Under the pieces are notes generated by a model. It was not told the origin of the DNA and did no database searches. It saw only the letters and a program-made list of their open reading frames with translations. From assembly GCA_964623885.1 (NCBI GenBank), contig CAZUVM010000106.1, positions 1 through 31,704 of the forward strand: a DNA stretch of 31,704 nucleotides, given 5' to 3'. Both the position numbers and the translations under genes were made by a program. The stretch is from CAZUVM01 sp964623885. GTDB taxonomy: Bacteria; Verrucomicrobiota; Verrucomicrobiia; Limisphaerales; UBA8199. Positions 16,168 to 25,039 of the stretch are shown here, one piece after another. Each line of letters starts with the position of its first letter. Position 1 is the stretch's first letter.

Positions 16168-19100
16168 ATGACAGAAAATCCACATGCTGGTTTCAGGCTC
16201 CAAATTCGGCAAATCTCACCATCCGGCCTGACAAAACTCTTACAAACGATTTACGCGCCGGGAACATCCCGTCGCCCGAACGCGTGTTTAATGAGGCGTT
16301 GTCAGAGAATCTTGCAGCCGATTGCGCCGAATATGAAAACGATCGTAACCGCCGTGTGCGTTTTTATGGGATTGTCATGGTGTATTTGGGCGGAGAGTGC
16401 TCCACAGTCTGCCAAAAGCAGCAACACGGGCCTTTCCATCCCTCGACTTGATTATCAGGCACATGTGACCGATGAGGAAGCGCGCGTGCTCGCGGACGTC
16501 ACGGTCGAGTGCACCGCCAAAGCAGAGGCGGCGTATCCCTTGTTCGAAGGCGAACTGGCGTTGTTACCGCCCAAGTTGCCCGAACCGCTTCGGATCGAAC
16601 GCGAGGGCAACACCTACAAACTGCTGGTGTCGAAACCGGGACGCTACGAGTTCAGGCTCGAGTTGATCGCCCGAGTGAAGCACATCGAACCTTGGAACCA
16701 AATCTCCTTCAGCGGTCCGCCCGCCGCCATTGCCTCGGTTACAGCAGAAGCCCCCGGCGCTAATGTGGACCTTCAGCTTCTTAGCGGCACGTTACTGTCT
16801 ACCGCGCAATCCAACGGCGTCGCTCGCGTGAAAGGTTTTCTGGGCTCGGAACAGACCGTGGCATTGCGCTGGTCGCGCGCGGGCGCAGTCGGAGAAGCGG
16901 CTCGCAAATCGGTTGTGACCGCGGAAACTTCCATTGATGCCCAAATCACGCCCACGGTGATTAAGTATGCCACGCAAATCCACTACGACATTCTCCAGGG
17001 TAAGACTTCGAAGCTGCTTCTGGCGTTGCCGTCATCGCACGCCCTGACGCGTCTGGTGGGCGAACAGATTCGGGATTGGGAGCTCAAGCCGGTTGGAACT
17101 CCCGGCATCTCGCAGGCCAACGGAACGCAAGTGCTGGAGGTACAATTGATCAAACCGCTCGAGAATCAATACCAGCTAACGGTTTATTCCGAGCAAACAG
17201 TCGAAACCACTCCAACGCCTGTGTCAGTGGTCGTGCCGCAGCCGATGGAGCTCGAAAGGGAATCCGGTTCTCTCACGGTCACGACCGAAGACACGCTGGC
17301 AGAAGTCGATTCCGCCGCAGGATTGCGCCAGGTGAACGCCCCGAACGGGGCGCTGGCGGCGTATCGGTTCAATGGGCGAGCGTTCTCGCTGAACCTGAGG
17401 CTCCATCGGATCGAGCCGGTTATCTCCGTCGCCGACCGCGTTAGCGCCCGCATCGAAGAAACCCGGTTGGTTTCGTCGTACTCGCTTGCGTTGGAGATTC
17501 AAAAGGCAGGCGTTTACGCGTTGGACCTGCTGGCTCCGCCCGGATTTGCCGTGACCGAGGTTCGCGGCGATGGCGTTGAAGATTGGAAGGTAAGTGAACC
17601 TCAACCTGGCGGCGAAAGGAAATTGCGGGTGAACTTTTCCAATCGGGTCCTGGGCGCGCGCAAACTCGACGTCCAACTCGAGCAACCATTCACCGCATTT
17701 CCTGAACAGGTTGCTCTCTGTCCGTTGCGCGTCGCAGGGGCGAGCAGGGAGACGGCACAGCTTGGCGCAGCTTCCGCTGCGGGTATCCGGCTCAAGACTG
17801 CCGAATTAACAGGCATGCGCGAGGTGCCGGTTCGAACGCTACAGGCCGGCGCGAACGGGACCGCCGCTGGCGAGTTGCTGGGCTACCAGGCTGAGCAGCC
17901 CGACTGGAGAATCTCATTGGTGATCGAACGCCTGGCACCTCGCATCCTGGCGGAGGTTTTCAACCTGATCACCATCGGCGATGGCATCGTCGGCGGCAGC
18001 GCAACCATTCGCTACGCGCTGCTCAACCAGGGCGTGCAGCAGTTCGCCATCGCGATTCCTGCCGGCTGGAAAAACGTGGAATTCACCGGCCCGAATATTC
18101 GACGCAAGGAACAAAACCCGGATGGTACCTGGACGATTGGGCTGCAGGACAAGGTCTGGGACGGTTACACGCTGGTGATAACGTACGATTTTCAATTCGA
18201 CGCGAAGGGCGCGACACTCCCGGTTGGCGGGATTCACACGTTGGGCGTGGAACGCGAGACGGGTTCGATCGCCATCACTACTGCCGCCAGCTTGAAATTA
18301 AGTCCCAACACTGTTTCCGATTTGCTTCGGCCGCTGGACGAGATGGAACTTTCCGCGCCCAACCGCGCGCTCATCACGCGTTCGGTCCTGCTTGCCTACC
18401 AGTACGACGATCCCAAATACAATCTGGCGCTCGACGTGAAGCGCTTTGACGAAGTCAGCGTCCTGTCCGCCGTCGCTGACCGGACGCAGCTAACGACCGT
18501 GCTCACGGAGGCTGGCGAAATGCTCACCCAGGCGTCGTTCATGGTGAAAAATAACGACAAGCAATTCCAGCGCTTCAAGCTGCCCGGGGATGCAAAATTC
18601 TGGAGCTGCCACGTTAACGGCCAGCCGGTGAAAGCGGAGCGCGATGGCGATTGGCTGATGGCGCCTTTGCCGCGCGGCGCCAATCGTGACCAGGCGTTTG
18701 CCGTTGATATCGTCTATGCCGAAACCAACGGGGCCAAACCCGCGTTCCTGCCGCGCACGTTTGCTTTGCAAGCGCCGCAAACCGATGTCCCCAACACTTA
18801 CGCCGAATGGCAGTTTTACGCCCCGGCAACGTACCGGCTTTCAGGCTTCGCCGGAAACATGTTTCCCGTGCGCGGCACGACTTACGATATCCGCGACGCC
18901 TGGCAAAAGTTCACCCGCTTCTACTGGGATTTCCTGCATGAATCCGGTCCGGCGCTGTTTTTCATTACTGTCCTTATCAGCCTGGTGATCGCTCTGGTGG
19001 CCTCCGCGAGCCGGCGCGGCGCAAGCGGCGTGCTCTCCGTGCTGGTCGTCTTCGCCATGCTGGCCATCCTGGCGGCGATGCTGCTGCCGGCGCTGGCGAA

Positions 19101-22100
19101 AGCCAAGGCTCGGGCACAACGCATCAGTGGGACCAACAACCTCAAGCAGATTGGCGTGGCGATCAGGACGTTCGCGCTGGACAACACGAATCGCCTGCCG
19201 AATTCGTTCGAAGAAATGATGAACGAACTGAACACGGACAAGATCACTTACGATCCCCAAACTGGAAAACGCTATATTTATCTCGGTGCCGGCTTGGACC
19301 TGGAAAAGATCCAACCGGAATCGGTGCTCGCTTTTTCCCCGCCTAATGACCGGGGTCACTTCGATGTGTTGTTGGCCGATGGAAGTGTTCAGCAACTCAC
19401 GGCTTCCCGATTCGATGAACTCCAGCGGCGCGGCCTGGTTTTGTCCGCCACCGGACAACAAATCGCCCTCAACCAGCAACTCGCGGCCGTTCGCGGCGCT
19501 CAATTCCAAGCAGCAACGGCGCTGCCCCTTCCGGCCCAGTCCCCGACAGATTCCGTAACCGGATTGCCGGCTGCAGGCCCGCGCATCCGCTCGATCCGGA
19601 TCGAGATTCCTCGTGAGGGTCAGGCCTTTGCTTTCACCAAAGTGCTACACCTCGACAACAAGCCGCTGAACGTTCAGGTGCAGGTGATGAAACTGCAAAC
19701 GTTCCTGATCTTGCAAATGTCCGGGCAATCCGCGGCCTTCCTGGCCGGGCTCGGCGTCTGGTTCTGGCAATGGCGCCGGGCTCGCAACAGTTTCATCCTG
19801 ACGCTGGCGCTGACGATGTCACTCTGTGCCGTGGGGAGTTTGCTGCTGGCTTGGCGTATGTTACACCTTGCGTTCATTTGGCTGGCGCCCGTCGTTCTGC
19901 TCGTCATCCTCGCCTGGCTGGTTTGGAAGTTCTGGCCGCGCTTCAAAGAGAGTCCTGTCGCGCCGGCCGGCCGTCTCGAACCGGGCATCCCTCCCGCAGT
20001 CGCCTCCATCGCGTTACTCGCTTTCTCGCTCATGAGTGCCGGCGCCGCGCCTACAACAAAGCCCGAACCGCCCATTTCAATCGCAGAAAATGTATCAATC
20101 CTCTCGGCCGTTTACAGCGGAACCGTCGCCGAGCATGTAGCCCAGGTCGAGGCCACGATCGTTGTCAACGCCGGCGAGCCGAACAAAAGGGTTCGGTTGT
20201 TCGGCGAAGACGTTGCCGTGCGGCAGTTCTCGGCTAAACCGGCGGCAAAGCTGCTGCGGGAAGGTAATAATGTCACTGTCTTGCTGGCCAAACGAGGCGA
20301 AACCACGTTGCATCTCACGCTTTTGATTAAGCTGGGCGGAGACGTCACCCGGCGCCAGCTTGCGTTCGCCATCCCCGACGCGCTAACCAGCCAAATGGCC
20401 CTCACGCTCGATCAACCTGACGCCGACGTCGAGTTTCCGGCGGCGATCTCCGTCAAACGCACCACCGCCGGACAACAAACGCGGCTCGAAGCCATGATGG
20501 GCTCCAGCGATCGCGTTGAGTTGTTCTGGACCCCGCGCGTGAAGCGCGCCGCCGAAATTGCGGCCAACATTATCTGCCGCAATGCCGCGCTGCTCACTTT
20601 TGCCAACGGTGTGCTCAATGCCCGCGCCACATTCGATTATCAGGTAACGCAGGGGGAGATGCGCCAGGCGCGCGTCCGGATGCCGGCCGGCCACCGCCTG
20701 CTCCGCGTCGAGGGCGAAGGAATCCGTACTTGGACGCTCAAATCGGAGAACGGAGCTGCCATTGTCGAGGTTGAGCTCTTGAAGGGCGTGGCCCCTGGTT
20801 ACCAGCTCATCGTGGAAACCGAGAAAGCTCTGGAAAGTCTGCCTACGCTCGTCAAAGCCGAGGTTCCACACTCAGAAGGCGTGCAACGTGAAACCGGTTT
20901 GCTCGCTGTGCGCGGAGACGAGGAACTGGAGCTGACCGTCGAAGACACGGCTGAGCTTTATCGCGTGGATACAGATGAATTTATCCGCGTCGCCGGTCAA
21001 AAAATCACCGGAGCGATTAACGCCTTCCGATTTCTGAAGCCGGAGTTCACGTTGCAAGTACGCGCCGCCGCCATGCGGCCGCAAATCGAAGCGGTCGTCC
21101 ACAACAATGTCCGGGTCAGTCCCGAACAATTGAATCTTACCGCCATGGTCGATTACACAATCAAGCGCGCAGGCGTCTTCTCGCTCAAACTTGCTTTGCC
21201 CATGGGCTTCGGTCTCGAAAGTGTCAACGGCACCAATATCCTGCAGAGCGCTGAGCACAACGAGTCCGGCCAGCCCGTCGTCGAAGTCACGCTCAAAGAA
21301 CGAACCAGCGGCGTGTATTCGCTCCGGTTCGATCTCACACAAACACTGAAGCAACTGCCGAAAAGCCTCGGGATCGTTGGCGTGCATCCTTTGGGGACCG
21401 AGAAGCTCACCGGTTTTGTCCTTGTCTCCGTCGAGCCAGGGGTGGCGCTCAAACCTGCGGCGTTCGCGGGCCTGACTGAAGTCCCGGCGGCATCGCTCGG
21501 CAGTGCCGACAATCCGGTCGCACCTACCGGCGCTTTGGCGTACAAGTTCATTTCCACCGAACCCCAATCCGAGCCGAGCTGGCGTCTTTCAGTCGAAACG
21601 GAGATTGTCGCCTCCTGGGTGCGAGCTGAAATCGTCAATACCCTTACCATTTCAGATGTGCTCATCAGCGGACGCGCGGTTGCGCGATTCGATGTCCAGA
21701 ATGCGCCGGTCAAAGAGTTGCGGTTGAGAATCCCCGCCGATTTCAAGAACGTGGAAATTTCCGCTCCGAACATTCGCCGCCGTGACCACGATGGCGAGGT
21801 TTGGACCATCGAATTCCAAAGTAAGATTCGCGGCCCGCATACGCTCACCGTCACTTGGGAACAGCCGCGCGCCGCCCGAACTAACTCTGTCGAACTGCGC
21901 GGCATTGCCGCCGAGAACGTCGAACGCGACTCGGGCGTGCTCACCGTAATCGCCCGGCCTCCCTTGCAAGTCACCGCGGAAAACAGCGGCGACCTCAAAC
22001 CGATTGATCTGCGTGACTTGCCGGATTGGGCCGGTCAGCCCGACGAATCGACGGTTCTCGCTTATCGTTATCTTCGCCCTGGTTATCAATTAACCGTGGA

Positions 22101-23157
22101 GGCCCGCCGTTTCGCCGAAGCCGAGGTCCTGCAGGCGCTCGTCGAAAATCTAAGGCTCAGCACGGTCGTCGCCGATGACGGGCAAATGATGACGGAGATG
22201 TCTCTCTCTGTCCGTAACCAGGGGCGACAGCACCTCGAAATCGCTCTGCCGCCTGGGGCAAAGGTGTGGTCAGCATTCGTTGCCGGCCAGGCCGTACGGC
22301 CCAGCGTGAAGGAAGGCAAACTCCTCCTCCCGCTCGAACATTCTCTTGGCGATGACTCCGCCATTCCGGTTGACCTCGTCTATGTCGATGCCAGCGCTTT
22401 TCCGCGAAAGCACGGCGGGGTCGAGCTGGTTTCACCCCAACTCGATGCGCCCCTGAAGAGCGCGCGCTGGGAACTTTTCCTTCCGCCCGACTATGACTAC
22501 AGCCGTTTCGGTGGAACCATGTCGCATGAAAATGAAGCTGCCATGGTCGAGGCAGCCAGCTTTTCCCTCCTCGATTACAGCTCGCGCGAGTCCCAGAGCA
22601 AGGCCGAGCTGGCTAAAGAATGGAAATCCGAACTCACCAGCGCGAAGCAGAAATTGGGCGCGGGCAACGTGAAAGAGGCATTGGCCGATTATAACCGGGC
22701 CCGCACCAAAACTGATCTCGCCACTGCGAACAACACTGAAGCGCGCCGGCTCGAAGCCGACTTGCGCCGCGCGCAGGGCAATGCGCTCATTGAAGCTCAA
22801 AACGCTTTCAGCCTCAGCAACGGCCAGGTCCCGCAACAGCTCCAGGCTGCCGCGGCGGTGAAGTACGATAACGAAACGGCCGAAGCTCAATGGAGCAAGT
22901 TGCAGCAAGCGCAGGATCTCGGGATAGCTGCCGTGCAACCCATTCGCGTCAACTTGCCCACACGTGGCTTGCGTTACGCCTTCACTCAGGTCCTGCAAAC
23001 CGAGGCTGGCCGGCCCCTCACGGTGCGCCTTTTTGCGGCGAATACCCGCATCATAAGTTGGCCCAGACGCATCGCGGCTCCCTTGGCGGCATTCGTCGTG
23101 CTCTGGTTCGTTGTGTCCCTGATCTCGCGTCGCGCTCCAGCACGAGCGCGAGGGTAA
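16168..23157 (+). CDS. Giant exported/membrane protein with duplicated halves and embedded prepilin-like segment
   Basis: About 2,329 residues; family not recognised. A signal-type sequence starts at 16333 (MKTIVTAVCVFMGLSWCIWA); the 55 residues before it depend on which start is used. Half one (about 16440-18900) is a beta-rich extracellular-type region. Next come a transmembrane helix (about 18946-19008), a prepilin-like hydrophobic helix with LLPALAKAKARAQ, NLKQIG and HFDVLLADGSV (about 19027-19390), several helices (about 19725-19950) and a second signal-like segment ending SLMSAGAA (about 20048). Half two (about 20070-22500) repeats half one: compare GWKNVEFTGPNIRR (about 18064) with DFKNVEISAPNIRR (about 21739). 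A coiled coil (about 22580-22800) and a final helix (about 23059-23131) close it. It could be a cell-surface or inter-membrane structural protein. Function unknown. Confidence 0.85.
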   Translation: MTENPHAGFRLQIRQISPSGLTKLLQTIYAPGTSRRPNACLMRRCQRILQPIAPNMKTIVTAVCVFMGLSWCIWAESAPQSAKSSNTGLSIPRLDYQAHVTDEEARVLADVTVECTAKAEAAYPLFEGELALLPPKLPEPLRIEREGNTYKLLVSKPGRYEFRLELIARVKHIEPWNQISFSGPPAAIASVTAEAPGANVDLQLLSGTLLSTAQSNGVARVKGFLGSEQTVALRWSRAGAVGEAARKSVVTAETSIDAQITPTVIKYATQIHYDILQGKTSKLLLALPSSHALTRLVGEQIRDWELKPVGTPGISQANGTQVLEVQLIKPLENQYQLTVYSEQTVETTPTPVSVVVPQPMELERESGSLTVTTEDTLAEVDSAAGLRQVNAPNGALAAYRFNGRAFSLNLRLHRIEPVISVADRVSARIEETRLVSSYSLALEIQKAGVYALDLLAPPGFAVTEVRGDGVEDWKVSEPQPGGERKLRVNFSNRVLGARKLDVQLEQPFTAFPEQVALCPLRVAGASRETAQLGAASAAGIRLKTAELTGMREVPVRTLQAGANGTAAGELLGYQAEQPDWRISLVIERLAPRILAEVFNLITIGDGIVGGSATIRYALLNQGVQQFAIAIPAGWKNVEFTGPNIRRKEQNPDGTWTIGLQDKVWDGYTLVITYDFQFDAKGATLPVGGIHTLGVERETGSIAITTAASLKLSPNTVSDLLRPLDEMELSAPNRALITRSVLLAYQYDDPKYNLALDVKRFDEVSVLSAVADRTQLTTVLTEAGEMLTQASFMVKNNDKQFQRFKLPGDAKFWSCHVNGQPVKAERDGDWLMAPLPRGANRDQAFAVDIVYAETNGAKPAFLPRTFALQAPQTDVPNTYAEWQFYAPATYRLSGFAGNMFPVRGTTYDIRDAWQKFTRFYWDFLHESGPALFFITVLISLVIALVASASRRGASGVLSVLVVFAMLAILAAMLLPALAKAKARAQRISGTNNLKQIGVAIRTFALDNTNRLPNSFEEMMNELNTDKITYDPQTGKRYIYLGAGLDLEKIQPESVLAFSPPNDRGHFDVLLADGSVQQLTASRFDELQRRGLVLSATGQQIALNQQLAAVRGAQFQAATALPLPAQSPTDSVTGLPAAGPRIRSIRIEIPREGQAFAFTKVLHLDNKPLNVQVQVMKLQTFLILQMSGQSAAFLAGLGVWFWQWRRARNSFILTLALTMSLCAVGSLLLAWRMLHLAFIWLAPVVLLVILAWLVWKFWPRFKESPVAPAGRLEPGIPPAVASIALLAFSLMSAGAAPTTKPEPPISIAENVSILSAVYSGTVAEHVAQVEATIVVNAGEPNKRVRLFGEDVAVRQFSAKPAAKLLREGNNVTVLLAKRGETTLHLTLLIKLGGDVTRRQLAFAIPDALTSQMALTLDQPDADVEFPAAISVKRTTAGQQTRLEAMMGSSDRVELFWTPRVKRAAEIAANIICRNAALLTFANGVLNARATFDYQVTQGEMRQARVRMPAGHRLLRVEGEGIRTWTLKSENGAAIVEVELLKGVAPGYQLIVETEKALESLPTLVKAEVPHSEGVQRETGLLAVRGDEELELTVEDTAELYRVDTDEFIRVAGQKITGAINAFRFLKPEFTLQVRAAAMRPQIEAVVHNNVRVSPEQLNLTAMVDYTIKRAGVFSLKLALPMGFGLESVNGTNILQSAEHNESGQPVVEVTLKERTSGVYSLRFDLTQTLKQLPKSLGIVGVHPLGTEKLTGFVLVSVEPGVALKPAAFAGLTEVPAASLGSADNPVAPTGALAYKFISTEPQSEPSWRLSVETEIVASWVRAEIVNTLTISDVLISGRAVARFDVQNAPVKELRLRIPADFKNVEISAPNIRRRDHDGEVWTIEFQSKIRGPHTLTVTWEQPRAARTNSVELRGIAAENVERDSGVLTVIARPPLQVTAENSGDLKPIDLRDLPDWAGQPDESTVLAYRYLRPGYQLTVEARRFAEAEVLQALVENLRLSTVVADDGQMMTEMSLSVRNQGRQHLEIALPPGAKVWSAFVAGQAVRPSVKEGKLLLPLEHSLGDDSAIPVDLVYVDASAFPRKHGGVELVSPQLDAPLKSARWELFLPPDYDYSRFGGTMSHENEAAMVEAASFSLLDYSSRESQSKAELAKEWKSELTSAKQKLGAGNVKEALADYNRARTKTDLATANNTEARRLEADLRRAQGNALIEAQNAFSLSNGQVPQQLQAAAAVKYDNETAEAQWSKLQQAQDLGIAAVQPIRVNLPTRGLRYAFTQVLQTEAGRPLTVRLFAANTRIISWPRRIAAPLAAFVVLWFVVSLISRRAPARARG

Positions 23158-23194
23158 GCTCTCTATCCTTGGCGGCCGCTATGCTGCTGTTCAG

Positions 23195-23232
23195 GCTGGC
23201 GCGTCGGAGTCTTCATCTCCGCACGCGCCAGC
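23195..23232. terminator. Strong hairpin between convergent genes
   Basis: GCTGGCGCGT (23195-23204) pairs perfectly with ACGCGCCAGC (23223-23232). Inside it CGGAG pairs with CTCCG around a 7-base loop, with a single bulged C. This stem of about 15 bp lies between the giant gene (plus) and the methyltransferase gene (minus). There is no T-run on either strand, so it may act as a bidirectional attenuator or mRNA 3'-end barrier rather than a classical intrinsic terminator. Confidence 0.6.
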
Positions 23233-23253
23233 GCCTGGTCTGCTGAACGGTCT

Positions 23254-24258
23254 CTAATCCGTCGAAGCGCGACGAGCATGGATTTCCAAGTACTCCGAGG
23301 GCGTGTCGGTTTCGTTGGGGCGCAATGAAACGTTGTGGTGGGTTTCAAGCTCGATCAGGTCGCGACGCAAATTGGCCTGACTGGCAGGATCCAGAGCCGC
23401 GAACGAGCGTTGCGTCGGTCCGTAATAACGCCGGAAGAACTCCACCGTTCCTGCCGGATCGCAAGGGAAGCACATGCGCGCCATTCGGCGAGTGAGTCGA
23501 AGTTCCTGAACTGCGCCATTGAACCTATCCCGCACCGTGTCCTCGTCTCCCCACAGCAGCGGCGAGGGAATGCCAGCCGGGGGAGGCAGATGGCGGGCAA
23601 AGACGGCAAACATTTTGCCAATGAATCCGCCGGGGGTCCAATTAGCCAGTGCGATCAGGCCGCCGGGTTTGGTCACTCGACAGAGTTCTTTCACGACCCG
23701 TTCGGGACGCGGCGCGAACATGATGCCATACATGCTCACCACGACGTCGAAGCTGGCGTCCTCGTAGGGCATCGCCTCGACGTCGCCCTCGGCGTAGTCG
23801 ATGGTCAACGATTCCTGTTCTGCGCGTTCGCGAGCTTGGGCCAGGAGGTTTCGGGCTATGTCCACGCCAAAGACCTCGCAGCCTCGGCGCGCGGCAAGCA
23901 CGGCTAGATTGCCCGTGCCGCACGCGGCATCGAGCACACGCGTGCCGGGCTGGAGCGGGATTCGGGCCATGAATTCCTGCGCGGAATGCATAGTAAACTT
24001 CGCGATTTCGCCGAAGTCGCCGCTTTCCCAGGTGGCCTTTTGGCGGGCTTTGATTGCCTGAATGTCAGGTGCAGGTGGTTTCGTACCCGAGGGAACGGCG
24101 GTCGGCTGGCGCGTCGCGGAAGTTCCCAACGTGGCGGTTTTCTTTATGTTCCGGGCGGAAACGCCGGGCGCCTCAGTTTCGATCAATGTATTGGTGCTCA
24201 TAAGATCTGTGGTTGGTGGTGCTTGGTTTATCCGTGGAAGGTTTTGGATTGTGTTCAC
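23254..24258 (-). CDS. Class I SAM-dependent methyltransferase (UbiE-like)
   Basis: A 334-residue methyltransferase. From residue about 66 it has the Rossmann-type core: motif I VLDAACGTGNLAVLA (108-122), the acidic end of strand 2 (VFGVDIA), motif II DASFDVVVSMYGI and motif III LCRVTKPGGLIALANW. The core resembles UbiE/COQ5 and small-molecule methyltransferases; the acceptor is unknown. The first 65 residues are Thr/Pro-rich, low-complexity and unlike the family. I kept the GTG at 24258 because it overlaps the OsmC stop as GTGA. The ATG at 24201 is an alternative that drops 19 residues. It is the last gene of the OsmC operon and probably under the same sigma-54 promoter, so it may act in the same stress or detoxification response. 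Confidence 0.88.
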   Translation of the reverse strand: MNTIQNLPRINQAPPTTDLMSTNTLIETEAPGVSARNIKKTATLGTSATRQPTAVPSGTKPPAPDIQAIKARQKATWESGDFGEIAKFTMHSAQEFMARIPLQPGTRVLDAACGTGNLAVLAARRGCEVFGVDIARNLLAQARERAEQESLTIDYAEGDVEAMPYEDASFDVVVSMYGIMFAPRPERVVKELCRVTKPGGLIALANWTPGGFIGKMFAVFARHLPPPAGIPSPLLWGDEDTVRDRFNGAVQELRLTRRMARMCFPCDPAGTVEFFRRYYGPTQRSFAALDPASQANLRRDLIELETHHNVSLRPNETDTPSEYLEIHARRASTD

Positions 24259-24818
24259 TCGACTACGAGTCGTGATTTGAGGGGAATGGCGGTGGCCAGG
24301 TTGAAATAGTTCGGCGAGGTCGCCATCACTGATTGGTGGATTTTCTCGAATTGTTCCGGCGTGCCGTTGCCTTTGATCCGAACGGTGTAGCGGAGCTGCT
24401 CGTAACCAGGGGCGATCGTGGGCTCAATTCCAAGGAAGCCGCGCAGATCGATGTCGCCCTCGGTCTCGATACACAACTGATCGAGCTGGATGCCCTCGAG
24501 CGAGCAGAGGGCCGAATAGCCGACTATCATGCAGGAATTGAGCGCCGTGAGCAGGTGCTCTTGCGGATTCGCGTATTGGTTGGTGCCAAAGAGCTGCAAC
24601 GGTTCGTCCACGCGAATCGTAAAGTCTTTGGCGATTGTCTGGCCGCCGATGCTGCACTGAGTCACCCGCGTGTCGGATCGAAACCCGCCGCGCCAGTGCG
24701 TCGCCACCTGCCAGTGGGTTCGGGCATGCGAAGGATCCTGCGTGATGGTTTCGATTGCGCCGCGGATCGCCTCAGAGTTGACGCCGTTAAGCATTGTGGG
24801 TTCGATTGTGGTTGTCAT
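24255..24818 (-). CDS. OsmC family protein
   Basis: A 187-residue OsmC/Ohr-fold protein. The core shows the peroxidatic-Cys helix NPQEHLLTALNSCMIVGYSA (Cys96) after the GTNQYANP turn, and the C-terminal half keeps the family pattern GIEPTIAPGYEQLRYTV. The second, resolving Cys of classical Ohr/OsmC is replaced: the matching site reads TSPNYFNL (Ser168). Family members with both Cys reduce organic hydroperoxides; those lacking the second are of uncertain activity. The protein has about 45 extra N-terminal residues. It starts at the ATG at 24818 with no Shine-Dalgarno site, is coupled to the downstream methyltransferase, and lies behind a sigma-54-like promoter adjacent to the gene for a sigma-54 activator. 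Confidence 0.87.
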   Translation of the reverse strand: MTTTIEPTMLNGVNSEAIRGAIETITQDPSHARTHWQVATHWRGGFRSDTRVTQCSIGGQTIAKDFTIRVDEPLQLFGTNQYANPQEHLLTALNSCMIVGYSALCSLEGIQLDQLCIETEGDIDLRGFLGIEPTIAPGYEQLRYTVRIKGNGTPEQFEKIHQSVMATSPNYFNLATAIPLKSRLVVE

Positions 24819-24891
24819 ATTTAATTGTCAGTTTTTTATTTTGGTTTTTCCGTGTCGCTTTCGAGTCAACCCGCGCGACGCCCAACCCATC

Positions 24892-24907
24892 GCTCGACGC
24901 GTGCCAA
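24892..24907 (-). promoter_or_regulatory. Sigma-54 (-24/-12) promoter-like site upstream of OsmC
   Basis: Minus strand: TTGGCACG, four bases, then GAGC. The -24 element is a full match to YTGGCACG. The -12 element keeps the critical GC but has GA instead of TT. Spacing is exactly GG-N10-GC. The start point would be near 24880, leaving a leader of about 60 bases before the OsmC ATG. A sigma-54 activator gene and a palindrome sit just upstream, which raises confidence. Confidence 0.6.
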
Positions 24908-24972
24908 TGACCGTGGCGATGTGAATAAGCCCAGATCACAGGTGTTTTCGAAGGTTTTGGGAGACTTGTGCG

Positions 24973-25007
24973 CTCGCGAAAACCCGCGAGGCGCGAAATT
25001 TCGCGAG
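24973..25007. promoter_or_regulatory. Tandem palindromes: probable activator binding site (UAS)
   Basis: Two adjacent dyads with a CGCGA core: CTCGCG-N6-CGCGAG (24973-24990) and CGCGAAATTTCGCG (24992-25005, perfect 14-bp palindrome). They are also nested in a 9-bp inverted repeat, CTCGCGAAA-N17-TTTCGCGAG. The centres are 17 bp apart. The site lies about 93-127 bp upstream of the predicted OsmC start point, the usual distance for a sigma-54 enhancer. No T-run follows on the minus strand, so a terminator for the regulator gene is less likely. Confidence 0.6.
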
Positions 25008-25039
25008 TGCCGGTGACGAGAAATGGCGAACGCCGGCGG

